Below are positions 52,251-63,366 of a DNA stretch of 64,000 nucleotides, one piece after another. A program made the position numbers and the translations under genes. How positions within the stretch are numbered: the stretch's first letter is position 1; each line of letters begins with the position of its first letter. The notes under the pieces are model-generated. The model worked only from the letters and a program-made list of their open reading frames with translations, was not told the origin of the DNA and ran no database searches. The stretch comes from Roridomyces roridus (lineage: Eukaryota; Basidiomycota; Agaricomycetes; Agaricales; Mycenaceae): positions 434,001-498,000 of the forward strand of contig JARKIF010000004.1 of the NCBI GenBank assembly GCA_029378245.1. The letters run 5' to 3'.

Positions 52251-52319
52251 GAGCCGTGATATTGCCGCGATACTATGTAAACGGCTTGTCAAAGCAAAAC
52301 AGAATCGTCGCCTCACGAA
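51964..52319. other. intergenic, part of the segmental duplication
   Basis: No complete gene. The matching sequence at 63127 has an ATG exon (MPELEPDSPPRRMWTN) followed by GTGAGC. Here the corresponding exon is degraded, suggesting the lost first exon of the next gene. Confidence 0.45.
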
Positions 52320-53099
52320 TCACAAGCTGCCGACGGACTTGAAAACGCGCTCACCGAGCCTACATGCTCATTACTGACTGGCTGGCTCCCCAACGAGGTG
52401 CTTTCCGAAATCATCCGATACGCGCCCAAGGCAGACCAGGCAACGCTCTGCCGCGTCTCCAAGCTATTCCACGAGCTCGTTTTGCGTTTATCAATTGAGC
52501 CATCGTTCGTCTTCAATCTCCAGAACACGAGGATCGTTGCAGTCCACAACCTTGCTCAGTCGTTGATTGAGAATCTCGAGCGCGCGGATGCTGTGCGGTC
52601 CCTGAAACTCGGCGGGTACGTCTCAGACTCTCCTGTTTCTGGGGAAGCGCAGCTCACGTCCATTTTCAGGAGGCGCGATTACTATATCTCTTATGCTCAC
52701 TTTGATTTGTTGTTCGACTCCATGAGACTGTTCAAAAACCTCGAATCTCTCTCGTTCCGGGATTCTTGGGAATCAGCTGGCAGCCATCACTCGCTTGGCT
52801 TGCCTCTCCTTTCTCAACCTCTCGCGGTTCTGTTCACACGACCGCGGTACATCGACTTCCCTTTGTTGCCAATGCCGAGCGGGACGAGGCTGCCTTTCGA
52901 ACCTGGGCGGCCGCTTTTCCGACTCTCAAGGGTTGCTGTCTAGGTACGCAGCACACTCCTTATTGACGGTGACTAATTTTGGCGCAATATCTGACAGTTC
53001 CTAGGCGAACTCGCGTGGAGGAAAGTGGAAGACCATTGGGAGGAGTGCAGCAAAGAAAATTTCGATATCATCGCTGGATTCGCTGCGTTCGACATTTGA
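52320..53099 (+). pseudogene. F-box protein gene, probably frameshifted
   Basis: The frame before and after 52398 encodes LTGWLPNEVLSEIIRYAPKA, DQATLCRVSKLFHELVLRLS, then LKNLESLSFRD-like strands, a typical F-box plus LRR start, but no ATG in frame was found. Near 52775 the convincing frame changes to SPFSTSRGSVHTTAVHRLPF and DEAAFRTWAAAFPTLKGCCL. A 66-nt intron (52942-53007) leads to GELAWRKVEDHWEECSKENF, ending at 53099. The C-terminal pattern (AFRTW...P.L..CCL...W.KV...W) is common in agaricomycete F-box proteins. One frameshift and a missing first exon suggest a pseudogene. It is a different F-box subfamily from F1-F6. Confidence 0.6.
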
Positions 53100-53444
53100 C
53101 CTATTAGTAGTACGTATGTCAATCTTTCTTGAACCGAAATACATATTTGCTACCACCCAATGCCTCCAGCCTTGGCCGGGATATTGTCATTCGAATTCAG
53201 CTCAATCGAGGACTCAGACAGTGCTCAAATTTGAGTGTATACTTAGAGTCCTCCCTTGGTCTTGCAATGGATTGAGTGACGACACTGATGATACTCGTCA
53301 TTGTCAAAAGTGACCAGATACAATGGCCCGACTCGGATGGAATGATGGGTTGCCTATTGGGGACTTGCTTTCTCCGTCCACAGCATTCCGAGTCATCTCC
53401 ACGCAGGCAACGCCGACCATCGAGAGTTGTCCTCAACTCCGCGC
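53100..53444. other. intergenic
   Basis: No feature recognised; upstream region of the next F-box gene. Confidence 0.4.
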
Positions 53445-54638
53445 ATGGCTTCCACTCCAGAACTTCCCGAGCTATTCGAGGGACTAACGACGAGCCAAGC
53501 TTCGCCGGCGGTCTCTTCAGTGCCGGATACCATGTCCCGCCTCCCCGTGGAAATTTCCTCCGACATCTTCCTGCGCTCGGCCCCCAATGCGCAGGCCTCC
53601 TCGGTTCTCGTGCGTGTATCGCGCGCATGGAATCGCATTGCCCTCGGAACGCCATCCTTGTGGACCACACTCAGCAACGATGGAATCCCAGCTGCTAAAT
53701 TCCCTGTTCTTTTGAAGGCCTGGTTCGCTCGAGGGCAAGGACTCCCAGTCTCGCTCTCCCAGGGTCCCATGCTGCCCTCAGCGTTTCTTCAGACTGTCGA
53801 GGTCCTCGCCAACAACTCGCAACTCGTTCAGACTCTAAACATCTATCTCCACGACGGAGCCCTCGACAAAATATCCTGCATCTCCTTCGGGGCGTTGAGA
53901 CACCTCACGATTGACGCTTCGGAGGACGAGAGGGTTGGTACCAGCGCAGACTTAATCGCACTCGTTCGCGGAGCTCCAAACCTTGTCGAATGTAACTTGA
54001 ACGAGGTCTTTTATACACACCAGAACCATTCCCTCGATGGCTTGGGATCGTTCACCCATTCCTCACTTAAACATCTGCGGTTCGGCAAATCGCAGGATGG
54101 TTTCAAACGGATTACCGCCTCTCCCGCAATTTTATCATGCCTCAAACTACCTTCCCTTCAAACACTTCGAGTGTTCTTCACTCGGAACCAGAGATACACC
54201 GAGAATGACTTGGTCAAATTCCTAACCCAGTCTCCGGCACCGCTGCGTGCGTTGCACATTGGGTTTTCCCACCGCGTGCGGTGGAGAGCCGCAGTTCTTG
54301 AGTCTCTGCAGCTGGTGTCTACCACTCTGACAGAACTCGAGATCCTGCACCCGCGCAATCTCGCAACAACCTTATTCGACGCTCTGGATGTCAACGCCGA
54401 CTTGCTTCCCCGCCTCCAGAGTCTCCACGTTCGTGGATATCTCGATGGGGACAACCTTCCCGAGCCCCAGCGCATTTCCAATGTGCTCAAAGCACGGAGG
54501 GGCTCCGTTAAGTCGTTCCGGATTTGTGCGGTTGACGAGGAAGTAGAGTTTTTCGGTGGTGTGGCTGCCGTGTTGCGTCCCTTTGCGGACGCCGGGGTCG
54601 ATGTTTATGTTGGTACATTGTTTCAAAATTTTGTATAG
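53445..54638 (+). CDS. F-box protein, 397 aa, intronless
   Basis: ATG at 53445 (MASTPELPELFEGLTTSQAS). F-box core at about residues 29-75: MSRLPVEISSDIFLRSAPNA, VLVRVSRAWNRIALGTPSLW. The rest has leucine-rich strands (FGALRHLTIDASEDE, LKLPSLQTLRVFF, LLPRLQSLHVRGY) and ends ADAGVDVYVGTLFQNFV. Lacks the N-terminal coiled coil of many family members. A likely SCF substrate adaptor; substrate unknown. Paralogous to the truncated gene at 57425 (shared RVxRAWNRIAxxTPxLW and LPVSL). Intact. Confidence 0.85.
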   Translation: MASTPELPELFEGLTTSQASPAVSSVPDTMSRLPVEISSDIFLRSAPNAQASSVLVRVSRAWNRIALGTPSLWTTLSNDGIPAAKFPVLLKAWFARGQGLPVSLSQGPMLPSAFLQTVEVLANNSQLVQTLNIYLHDGALDKISCISFGALRHLTIDASEDERVGTSADLIALVRGAPNLVECNLNEVFYTHQNHSLDGLGSFTHSSLKHLRFGKSQDGFKRITASPAILSCLKLPSLQTLRVFFTRNQRYTENDLVKFLTQSPAPLRALHIGFSHRVRWRAAVLESLQLVSTTLTELEILHPRNLATTLFDALDVNADLLPRLQSLHVRGYLDGDNLPEPQRISNVLKARRGSVKSFRICAVDEEVEFFGGVAAVLRPFADAGVDVYVGTLFQNFV

Positions 54639-57424
54639 CGATCCCATCTGAAAGTAAGGGGCTAGTTGGACTTCAAACGCAGGGTCGAATTCTGATTGAT
54701 TATCAATTTGCATCTTGTGTTTGACCACCACCCGACCACACTTCCACGATCGCCTTTAACTTCTACGGCCTGGACCTCTTCCCTCCCTCAATGCCATGCA
54801 CTCGACTACGAAGCTCTCGAATCATTCCTCGCCGACTATTTGAATGCGCGCGGTGCACACACGAGCCTTCTCAAACAGTGTCAACCGCTTTGGATACAGT
54901 AACAATGGTCCCAATATGAGTCAATCTGTATTCCCTGCCCGACGAGGAAGCTCGGCACCAACCTCGGCGTCGTATCTCGAAGACACTTCAAGACAGAACG
55001 ATGGAGGCGATCTCATCCTCGACGTGCTCCGACGACGGACTCCCGACCCTTCGCTCTTTCCGCTTCGCCATTCGTCACCGGTGGCTGGACTATGCACTAA
55101 TAGCAATACACTGAATCGCCGATACCAAATACCTGCGGCGTGCGCTACGGACCCCGAAGTACCTATCGCCCTTGGGCATATCCGCGCTCAGCGATCGCAG
55201 TTGACGCAGCCGCTGCTTCAGCCGCAGACTGAATGGCAACCAGCGTTCACATATCACCCCAGCCCTCGCGCGACTTCCCAGCGGATCAGCGACAAGGCAT
55301 CGTCTTCGAGTCTCATCCTGCCCTTTCCCGTCGGAGCCAGCGCTCCCAGCAGCCACATAAGTGCCAAGATAGAGGAGCCCCGGCTCGTAGAAGTCGGGAA
55401 GAGTGATAGGGCTACCGGTGAAGGTGCACGCCTACGAGCGCATTTCAGCCCAAGCATACAGCCCATCCATGCACGCCAGCATTGCGCCCGTGGTCAGGAC
55501 CCGGGCGCGCAAGGAAGGAGACCAGGCGGGGTCGGCGGCGATGTGGCCGTTGTATAGGTACGACCCAGCCCACTGACGCCCCGAGCGACTGCGAATGTGA
55601 AGATGAAGGCAGGAAGAGAGATGATAAGGTAAGGTACATGAGGCGAGCGCGTGTCTGATCCCACTCGCGCTGTCACCGGCCCGTAGCTACCGCTATACCG
55701 TCTGAGAGTGGAGGGAAGGTAGAGGATAAGATCGAAGACCACGGAAGGTCGGACGCCAGACGAGTCCTCGAGCCAACGTGCCGTCAGCGCGAGCAGACAG
55801 ATCTAGTACCCGCGAGCTTTGTGTCATCGGAAGACCGCTGAGGACGAGTACCATGACGATGGGACGAGTAACCGGAGGTGGACATCGTCGCGATGATGGA
55901 GCAGCGCGGGCAATGTCAGTCGGGACGAGGATCCTCGGTGGGACGGGAAGAGGGCCCATCGTACTAATGCCACTTCTGGGTCGGCCGATATGGTGGGAGG
56001 ACGAGACCGAAGCTACCTCGCACGCAACCAGGCTGCTCGTGAGCCGTTGGGCCGACTGCTGAAGGGGATGATACAGCCGTTACGATGGGTGGAGAGGCCT
56101 TGCGAAGGTCGGCACGGACACTTACGTCACATATATAGGCGCCTGTATCGTGAAGACACCATCCCACCGCTCCACCAATCGCAGCGAATTAGACGGCAGT
56201 ACAGTCCGCGGAGGATCGAGCCACCCACTCGGAGCCAACCAAGAGCTACAAGCGGAACGCAGTAGTCCAGGGAGCGCGACAGGTGAACCGGGAGCCTGGT
56301 ATCAACGGCTCCTACTTTCAAGGCAGCCAGGGTGACGTTGCCCACGTATCCACTCTGCGTCTTCGTCGGCCAGTGGAGTCGATACAGGGCAAGGACCGGC
56401 CTCCTCGCCTGATCGGGGGAAAGGGACGGGGATGACCAAGGGCACAATTGGTGCGGCAAGAGCGCGCGGAAAGTGGGCCCGAGGACGTAGAGCTGTCTGC
56501 CAGCGGCACGGAAGACTCGGGAGCTCGTTAGCCGCAGGGAATGCGTCATGAATGTTCCATGCGTTGGCTAGCTCGACCGTCCAACGCGGGACCAACACCG
56601 ATTCAGAGAGCATGGATTGCAGCTTCCGCGAGGATCCTGAGTCCAGCACGTCGGGGCAAGGACGGCGATACTCGTTTTATCTGAAGCAGGCAGCGGAGCT
56701 GGACGTCCCCACTGCTTTTGCGGGTGACTGGGTAAATGTTAGGTAAGAGCCCGAGTGCCGAGATATATGACGACCACACACCTCGGAGCCAGACTACAAT
56801 CTACATCCGCGCAGGAGGGTGACGATCCGGGACACGACCGACGCGCGGAGAGTGCCACCTCATCGCAGAGAGTCAGACGGTCGGTAACGAGGGCAAAGTC
56901 GCCGAGGACACAGTATCCGGAAAACAGCCGCCGCTCCAGTGGAAGGGCATCAGTGTACTAGTGGAAAGTGGGTTTCGGTCGATTTGGTAGGCGAGTACAA
57001 GCCAAGGAGTGAAAGGGCAGCACTCCCCAAGCGGCCAACACACTCTTGTACGACGATGGGAGTTGCTACAACAAGAATGAGATTCATATAATGAGATTGC
57101 AAAGGATGGAGAGACACCTCGTCGCTCGAGGCACGGGATGGCCGCCCCATAAAACGTGCCATTCGGCTATGGCGCACAGTGCAGGAGAATCGAGACCTGC
57201 AGGGAGGGCATGCGGTTTCGTGCTGCCCGAGAAGCCAAGGCGTTCGCGGATACTGATTTGCAGACCGTGGGGCTACCTAACCTGCCGATGCTGCTCAAGG
57301 AGTTGGGTGCCGATATCTTGTTCGGGATTCAGTGGCAGCTTCACGCGGGATAATTTGCCCACAGAATCATCCCAAAACAAATGAAGAGCTGCGTCTGCAT
57401 GATGAGAGAAAAGGAAATGTTCCG
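54639..57424. other. unidentified repeat-like region
   Basis: ORFs overlap on both strands, the longest 237 codons (54844-55557, +) and 140 codons (56127-56549, -). None shows a domain I recognise or splices cleanly. On the minus strand 55494-55742 encodes a hydrophobic PYLIISLPAFIFTFAVARGV, which could be a membrane segment. Possibly an inserted retroelement remnant separating the two F-box paralogs, or an unrecognised minus-strand membrane protein gene. Confidence 0.3.
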
Positions 57425-58249
57425 ATGATATCCGATCAAACTCTTTGTTTGTGCCTCATGCTCAAGCAACCGCTTTACGACAAAATTGCGAGGCTCAACG
57501 AGGCGATAGGGCCCCTAGAACAGGTTCTTTGGGACCTCCAAGACCACAGGTCCACCCGAAGCGACGCTGGGCGCAGCGATGGTTTTGCTCTCGCGACAGA
57601 CCACCTCACAAAGGCGGTGGCTGCTCTCGAAACCGAGAGGAGCGAAACTATCTGGAGCCTTTCATGTGCGACCACCGATCCTGTGGCACGCTTACCCTTC
57701 GAGGTTTCCTCCAAAATCCTTCTCCACCTTCCGTCTTTCTACGTGGACACCGCCGCGAAGCTCCTGCGTGTTTGTCGCGCTTGGAACAGGATTGCTGAGG
57801 CGACGCCGCATTTGTGGACCGTCTTCCGCTCTGCCAGAATTGCCTCCACAAAAGTCGAGAATCTCCTGAAACTTTGGCTTTTCAGAGCGTACCCTCTTCC
57901 GGTGTCTCTGGTCCTCGAGCACTTGGATTCGTACATTCGCGACATCCTCGATGAGAATTCTCATCGGGCCCAGAATCTTACACTCCTGCTGACAGCAGAG
58001 GACTCAAAGCGCTGGAACAATGAAATGCGGATGATCTCCCAGCGCCGGTCTTTTGGTGCTTTGCGCACCTTGACGATCGATTCTTACGAGGACCCAGACA
58101 CGGGGCGGTATTCCATTCTCGACAGCCCATCTAATACTCTCGACATGTTACGTGGGATGCCAAACCTCGAGGAATTCACATTCCTATGCATCACCCCATT
58201 CAAAACACCGTCTCCTCCCAGCAAATGTGAGCATATGATTGGCAGATGA
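57425..58249 (+). pseudogene. F-box protein gene truncated at the 3' end
   Basis: ATG at 57425 or 57458. Coiled coil (LYDKIARLNEAIGPLEQVLW), then F-box core VARLPFEVSSKILLHLPSFY, LLRVCRAWNRIAEATPHLW, then LRR-like strands (FGALRTLTIDSYED, GMPNLEEFTFLC). The frame stops after 274 codons at 58249, where the paralog at 53445 continues for about 200 more residues. Immediately beyond, the sequence becomes AT-rich and unrelated. I infer loss of the C-terminal half through the insertion or rearrangement that brought in 58250-61300. Confidence 0.65.
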
Positions 58250-58631
58250 CTTCAATATACTTTTGAGACACTTTATATTGGAACCTAGTGGAAAAGACTC
58301 TGGTTTGAAAAAGTATTTTGCATTTTTCAGGCCAACCAAGCATTTTGAGCTAAAACATATGTTGACAGCTCCTGTAGCCGTGAATCAGCTCTACAACTTT
58401 GATTTTTTGATGCAATGATGGTGCCATGTATGCCGGATGTGTGCATTCTGATGGGTTGCAGTTGGGATTGATGGTTGATTATCTATATCAGAAATCCAGT
58501 GAAGGCCTGATACCTGCAGTGATTCCCGAGCCATATATGCCATATATAGGCTCTCCGGCGGCTGTACGCCAACTAGTTGGACACTTTGCAAAATAGCTGT
58601 CTATTACATAGTGTGGTTTTTTGCAAAACAT
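58250..58631. other. AT-rich junction region
   Basis: Distinctly AT-richer than its neighbours. Palindromic CATATATGGC/GCCATATATA near 58530-58548. No gene. Confidence 0.4.
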
Positions 58632-59522
58632 TTACTGTACCAGCTGCTGGGATACCCATTCGCGCCAGGGTGGCCAGGAAACTCTCCAAATCGATCTGTG
58701 GAGAGTGAGCAGAACCCAGAAGCGGAACCCAACACGTACCAATGCCCAAAGCACCTCCAAAGCCCGTGCCGGAGTACCACCCCCAGCATTCACCGACCCC
58801 CGCCAATGCCACAACGCCAGTCGAAGGGCTTCGTGGTAGGTGGCCAACTGGGTACGAAGGTCGATGTTGCGCGCACCACGATGATCGACTCGAGTCCAAA
58901 TGAAGGTGCTACCGTCAGGAAGGTCTTCGAAAAGGACAACGCAGTCCGCGTCGTCTATCCCCGCGAAGGCGGGCACCAAATACGGACGACTCGTGAGACG
59001 AAGGAAAACGTGGTCGGCATAATCCGCCAACGGTATGGTCGATTCGGGGAGGTAGTAGGGGACTTGGGGAGTGGAAACCGGAGGACCCCGCCAGTGCAAG
59101 TGAGGAGGGAGAAGGAGACGAAGTGGGAGCAGAGGGCCAGCGGCAGCCAGAGGCTGCAGGATATCGAACGAATCTGGGTTGCGACCCGAGGATACCCCCT
59201 CTTCGGGGGTCAAACACACCAAACGACGATCACGGAAAACCAGATACATGAAAGCGATATTGAAGAAAAAGGGTTCGCCGGGGGCGGGGCGCCGAGGCAC
59301 GAACCGAAGGGAGTTGGTGGCCGCGCCAATATCGGACGGCGTGAGGTACTGGGAATGCTGGACCGGATGCCAAAGTGGATGATCCGGGGGAAGGGTGCGA
59401 GAAACGGACGGACGACGAGAACCAGATAACTCCTGGAAGGAGTGAGGTTGAGGGCCAGGCTCACGATTGACCTGACGAGGGAGCTGGCCGCGTTGGTAGC
59501 CGATGGTGGGGGGAAGAGACAT
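58632..59522 (-). CDS. unidentified 296-aa ORF, possibly of a mobile element
   Basis: An uninterrupted frame from ATG at 59520-59522 (MSLPPTIGYQRGQLPRQVNR), Pro- and Arg-rich for the first 90 residues, then FFFNIAFMYLVFRDRRLVCL, DADCVVLFEDLPDGSTFIW and a Trp-rich end (LALWHWRGSVNAGG, WPPWREWVSQQLVQ). Intronless, unlike most genes here, and flanked by repeats at 60.1-60.6 kb and AT-rich DNA at 58.3 kb. I do not recognise the family; no reverse transcriptase, integrase or transposase motif is visible. It could be a structural protein of a retroelement or an orphan gene. Confidence 0.4.
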   Translation of the reverse strand: MSLPPTIGYQRGQLPRQVNREPGPQPHSFQELSGSRRPSVSRTLPPDHPLWHPVQHSQYLTPSDIGAATNSLRFVPRRPAPGEPFFFNIAFMYLVFRDRRLVCLTPEEGVSSGRNPDSFDILQPLAAAGPLLPLRLLLPPHLHWRGPPVSTPQVPYYLPESTIPLADYADHVFLRLTSRPYLVPAFAGIDDADCVVLFEDLPDGSTFIWTRVDHRGARNIDLRTQLATYHEALRLALWHWRGSVNAGGGTPARALEVLWALVRVGFRFWVLLTLHRSIWRVSWPPWREWVSQQLVQ

Positions 59523-60079
59523 GGTGGGGGGAAGGAAGAAGCTACTTGTCGCCGAGACATGACTCCCCTTTTAAAGTCTGGAAGCCGACTTGCATAGGAG
59601 AATGGTGATTACCCGATTAGGGGTTAGAAGGAACGAGAACCGCTGATCCGCGAGACTCGAGGCTTCTCGTGATGGGTTCGCAAATATAGTTTGCAAATCC
59701 CCGAGTCACCAATTCAAAATTACGCAACGGCGGAGCTCGGCGTTCCCATGGATACGAGATCTGGGTTGCGAGCTGCCGTCATTGGACCCACCTCAGGGTT
59801 TTGGCTTTCAGGCACGGATGACGGGCAGGAACGGAGAACAATCATGGACCGCGGCTCACCCCGGAAGACGATTAATCGCAGGGCAAAAACACGTCGTCCC
59901 ATAATTGGTCGCTGAGGACATCGACCTTGAACGGAGGGGATGATGTCATGAAACCAGCGCTTGCCGACTGATCCGCTGATGCTCCATCACCGCCATCAGT
60001 TACGGATCAGAAGATCCGTAGTTATCAACAAACGTACACTCGGTCTACGCACGACAAGTCTCGCGAGAGGGATGTCGCC

Positions 60080-60625
60080 CGCCCGAGTAAGGAGGACAAC
60101 GCTGTCACTCGAACGATAGGACAACAGTACTTGTCCAGCGCAGGAAGGGTTGCTCGGACAGGATCCTGTAAGTCTGGCACTTACTACTTACAAGACATCT
60201 AGTCTGATCATACTGGATGTTCCTGATCTTATCTTATCTTATCTTATATTCCCATTTACTTATCTTATCTTATTTACATCACCATTCCATATACGTTATA
60301 CATTGATTGTGACTGTTTACCTTACTGATAGATATCTTCTCTTCTTGGTCTTGACCACCATGTACTTCCATAGTGGCTCCTCTTGAATGACCACACTATT
60401 GTTCTGTCATTCTTGGGCTTCTCTTGGTTCTGTCTGGCCGACCCTCTAGTGTTGACTGCCTCCACAATACGGCAGCCTTCCAGATCCGACGCGCCGTGTT
60501 AGAACCCGACAAGGGGTTCCAACACAGTCACACACGAACGATAGGACAACAGTACTTGTCCAGCGTGGGAAAGGTTGCTAGGACAGGACCTGACGCGCCG
60601 TGTTAGAACCCGACGAGGGGTTTAA
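60080..60625. repeat. repeated units near a possible LTR
   Basis: CGAACGATAGGACAACAGTA followed by CTTGTCCAGCG occurs at about 60111 and 60535. GACGCGCCGTGTTAGAACCC followed by GACRAGGGGTT occurs at 60488 and 60591. The TGTTAGAACCC start is reminiscent of LTR ends, but I could not define two LTRs, a primer binding site or a pol gene. Confidence 0.45.
60226..60273. repeat. microsatellite (TCTTA)n
   Basis: Consecutive TCTTA units, interrupted once by ATTCCCATTTA. Confidence 0.8.
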
Positions 60626-61606
60626 ACACAGTCACACAACATTCTCGGCATGATCCAGTGATCATGCCAAGGAGGGGTAACCTATAGGGTTACAGGGGAC
60701 GCTCCACCTAACTCTATTAAGAGAGGAGCCGCGTAGGGGTAATTAAGGGTCAGGGACCGATCATACAGGAGAACGCTCCTGAGGGAATTAGTATTTATAC
60801 TTGGGTAGAATCTCATGTACAGTAGATTCTACCTCGTCTAATCTCCAGCGCTACTTTGGCTTACGGGTTACGGTCTCTTCCCTCACGGACACAACCCGAC
60901 TCGCCTATCCGCCAAGACTCAACTCGTCTCGTTGTGCTCGACTCGTCTCCTCTCGACGTTCTCGAGCTCGTCGACCTTCTCGTCGTACCCGGCCGTGTCA
61001 CCCACGCCGTTCCGCGTCTGATACGATCACCCGGCAAGCCGGCCTAGACGCTGTCATTGACAGAACTGGTAAAATGGTGTTTACATGCTCCAAAACACCT
61101 TTCTTTACTAATATACAGGTAGAAGTTTTTTTCGAGCCCGCTCGGGACCCCCCCCCCCTCCTCCCCTGGTACGAAATTTCGATCCAGGTGCCCCCTTGGC
61201 GCCGGCATCTGTGGGGCCATTTCTGCTTTTCTCCTGGAAAAAATCCCCATGAGTATTCGAGGCACAGAAAAGGAATGAACGCAAGAATGTGAGAAGCACT
61301 ACTATTCATCGAGAACTTGGAAGTTGAATCAATGAGCGCACCTTTGGAGGAAGGTCCTCTCTACCCAGGCTCAAACGTAGGCAAGGCACTCCTGTATATA
61401 CAAGGGATCTCAACAACCTCGAGTGAATTTCAACGCTCGAAAGACTGGGAACCCACCGCGACGCAAGTTTTGTTTGGCTGTCGTGTGACGTGTCTCGTGA
61501 TCGTGATTCGTTTCTCATCGGGTGCAATTCAGACTTCTTCCTGACCACCACGTTTACTGGCTGGTCCACCGCAGCACTCGCTCCTTCCTCTCAAGGCGGA
61601 AGATCC
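60626..61606. other. no gene recognised; F6 upstream region
   Basis: No gene in 60626-61300. From about 61300 the sequence is shared with the F5 upstream region; TTCCTGACCACCACG at about 61538 resembles motifs upstream of other family members. Confidence 0.4.
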
Positions 61607-63250
61607 ATGGCCCACATAGACCCGAAAGCCTCCCGAGCCGCAGATCGCTCGCGCATCCTGCAAATCGACGCGGAGATTCAGGAACTCGAAAAAAGGCTTC
61701 GCCTCCTCCGGATTGAGAGGGATGGTCCTCAGAAACGGCTAGAAGCCTACAAGTACCCCGTTCTAACCCTTCCCAACGAAATCGTTTCCGAAATCTTCGT
61801 CCACACCCTACCACTGTACCCCGCCTGCCCGCCATTGATAGGCCCCGCATCGCCGATCCCCCTCACGCACATTGGTCGAAAGTGGCGGGAAATAGCAATT
61901 ACCACACCTCAGCTCTGGCGGGCTATCTGTGTTTCCGCTTGCGGCCAGGGTATTCGCAGGAAGCAGACTGAGGTGGTCCGGACCTGGCTTGATAGGTCCA
62001 AATCTTGTCCACTTTCAATCCAAATAGAGAAACAGAAGGGCAACCATCCCGTACTGCAGGAAATTGACCTTCATCGTGAGCGTTGGGAGCAGGTGAGTCG
62101 CTTTTAGACCGCGTACCGATGTCTGACGTCGAGGAGCAGGTAGTAACCGAAACAACCGGAAGTGCGCTGCGGAGTTTCTTCAAAGGATCAATGCCTATGC
62201 TTCGTAATCTCTCCGTGACGATGCAAGACGACACCGGAGTACGGCCAGCTGTATCCCCCGTCGACTTGCCTCGGCTTCGGAGAGTTTCGCTCACTTGGTT
62301 CCGGTACCCCGTGGATTGGTTGCCCTGCGCTCAATTGACGTCTCTCACGCTTAACGCCATGCATTCGCCCAACTATATCCCCATTCTTCGCCATGCGATC
62401 CATCTCGTGAACCTGACATTCATTGGCTGCGATCTCTTCACGAGGTCGGAGGCACAATCTCAACTCGACATCCCACTCACCCAGCTCACAAGCCTCGTGA
62501 TCGTGGCCTCGAATGTTGTTCGAGTGCTTAATTTGATCAGTATTCCCACGCTCCATACGCTATGGCTGTCGGGTGGGGATTTGGGCGACTTCCCCATGGG
62601 TACCCTGTGTCCGTTGATCTCCAGATGTGGAAATGGCAAGCTTAGAAAAGTCCTCGTCGTCGGACATCTTTCGCGAGGGGTGTCAAAGAAAGCATTTCGC
62701 AGTGCCTTCCCGACCATTTCGGAAATCTCGTTCAACAGCCGATTTCGCTTTGATGCGAGGCAGGAAGGAGACGAGGAGGACTCTGGTGATTCAGACGAAG
62801 AAGACTCGGATTCCCATTCTTCTGGCTGACGGACTTCGCTTTTGGTGTGTCAACGCCTTTCCTCCGCAGCTTATGTTCTCACTAATATGTATATTCCGTA
62901 TTAGTCGCGTTGCCCCTAGCCTAATCCAAGTCGACGGCGTCGGCCTCCAGAGCAAATGAATCTTTGCTTTTGATGTTAGCTGCAAGCGTCTGGGCATCCG
63001 GAGTCTGTGTCTAATATATATCTTCTTGTTAATTGGCTTTGAACTTTCAGATGCAATTCCCTTTCTTTGGTTCGAGCGATTTCAACTCCAGTATGTTTAC
63101 TTCTGCTTGTTTTTTTAGAGCGGGAGATGCCAGAACTTGAGCCTGACTCTCCACCTCGTCGAATGTGGACCAACGGTGAGCGAACCCGTGTTTCGAGCGT
63201 TTCCCAGAGTTGGTCTCGTCAATTGAATTTCAAATCAGCACCAATGCAAT
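61300..63250 (+). repeat. segmental duplication, copy 2 (partner 50400-52250)
   Basis: Contains F6 and about 400 bp of 3' flank homologous to the F5 locus, with one extra stretch at about 62930-63050. Confidence 0.7.
61607..62829 (+). CDS. two-exon F-box protein, family member F6
   Basis: Exon 1 (61607-62092): MAHIDPKASRAADRSRILQI, coiled coil, F-box core (LPNEIVSEIFVHTLPLYPAC ... LTHIGRKWREIAITTPQLW). A 47-nt phase-0 intron with GTCTGACG branch region. Exon 2 (62140-62829): VVTETTGSALRSFFKGSMPM, LPRLRRVSLTWFRYPVDWLP, IPTLHTLWLSGGDLG, and the acidic tail EEDSGDSDEEDSDSHSSG. 391 aa, intact. Closest paralog F5. It gives the clean reference for judging the lesions in F2, F3 and F5. Probable SCF substrate adaptor; substrate unknown. 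Confidence 0.87.
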
Positions 63251-63366
63251 TGTGTATACTATTACTACAAATGTGTCGTGAACCCTCTAATACCCAGAAA
63301 AAATATGCTACACGGGAAACCAAGTCCCGAAGAGTGAAAGCGACAGCAATATAAGCAAAAGACAAC
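62830..63366. other. duplicated flank with an orphan first exon
   Basis: 63127-63175 (MPELEPDSPPRRMWTN followed by GTGAGC) looks like exon 1 of a gene of the 52.3-kb F-box type, but nothing downstream continues it before the peroxidase gene. Possibly a severed gene start. Confidence 0.45.

Noticed and set aside
60488..61060. LTR of a gypsy-type retrotransposon starting TGTTAGAACCC
   Set aside because: Only a short duplication is visible; no second LTR, primer binding site, polypurine tract or pol gene was found in the window.
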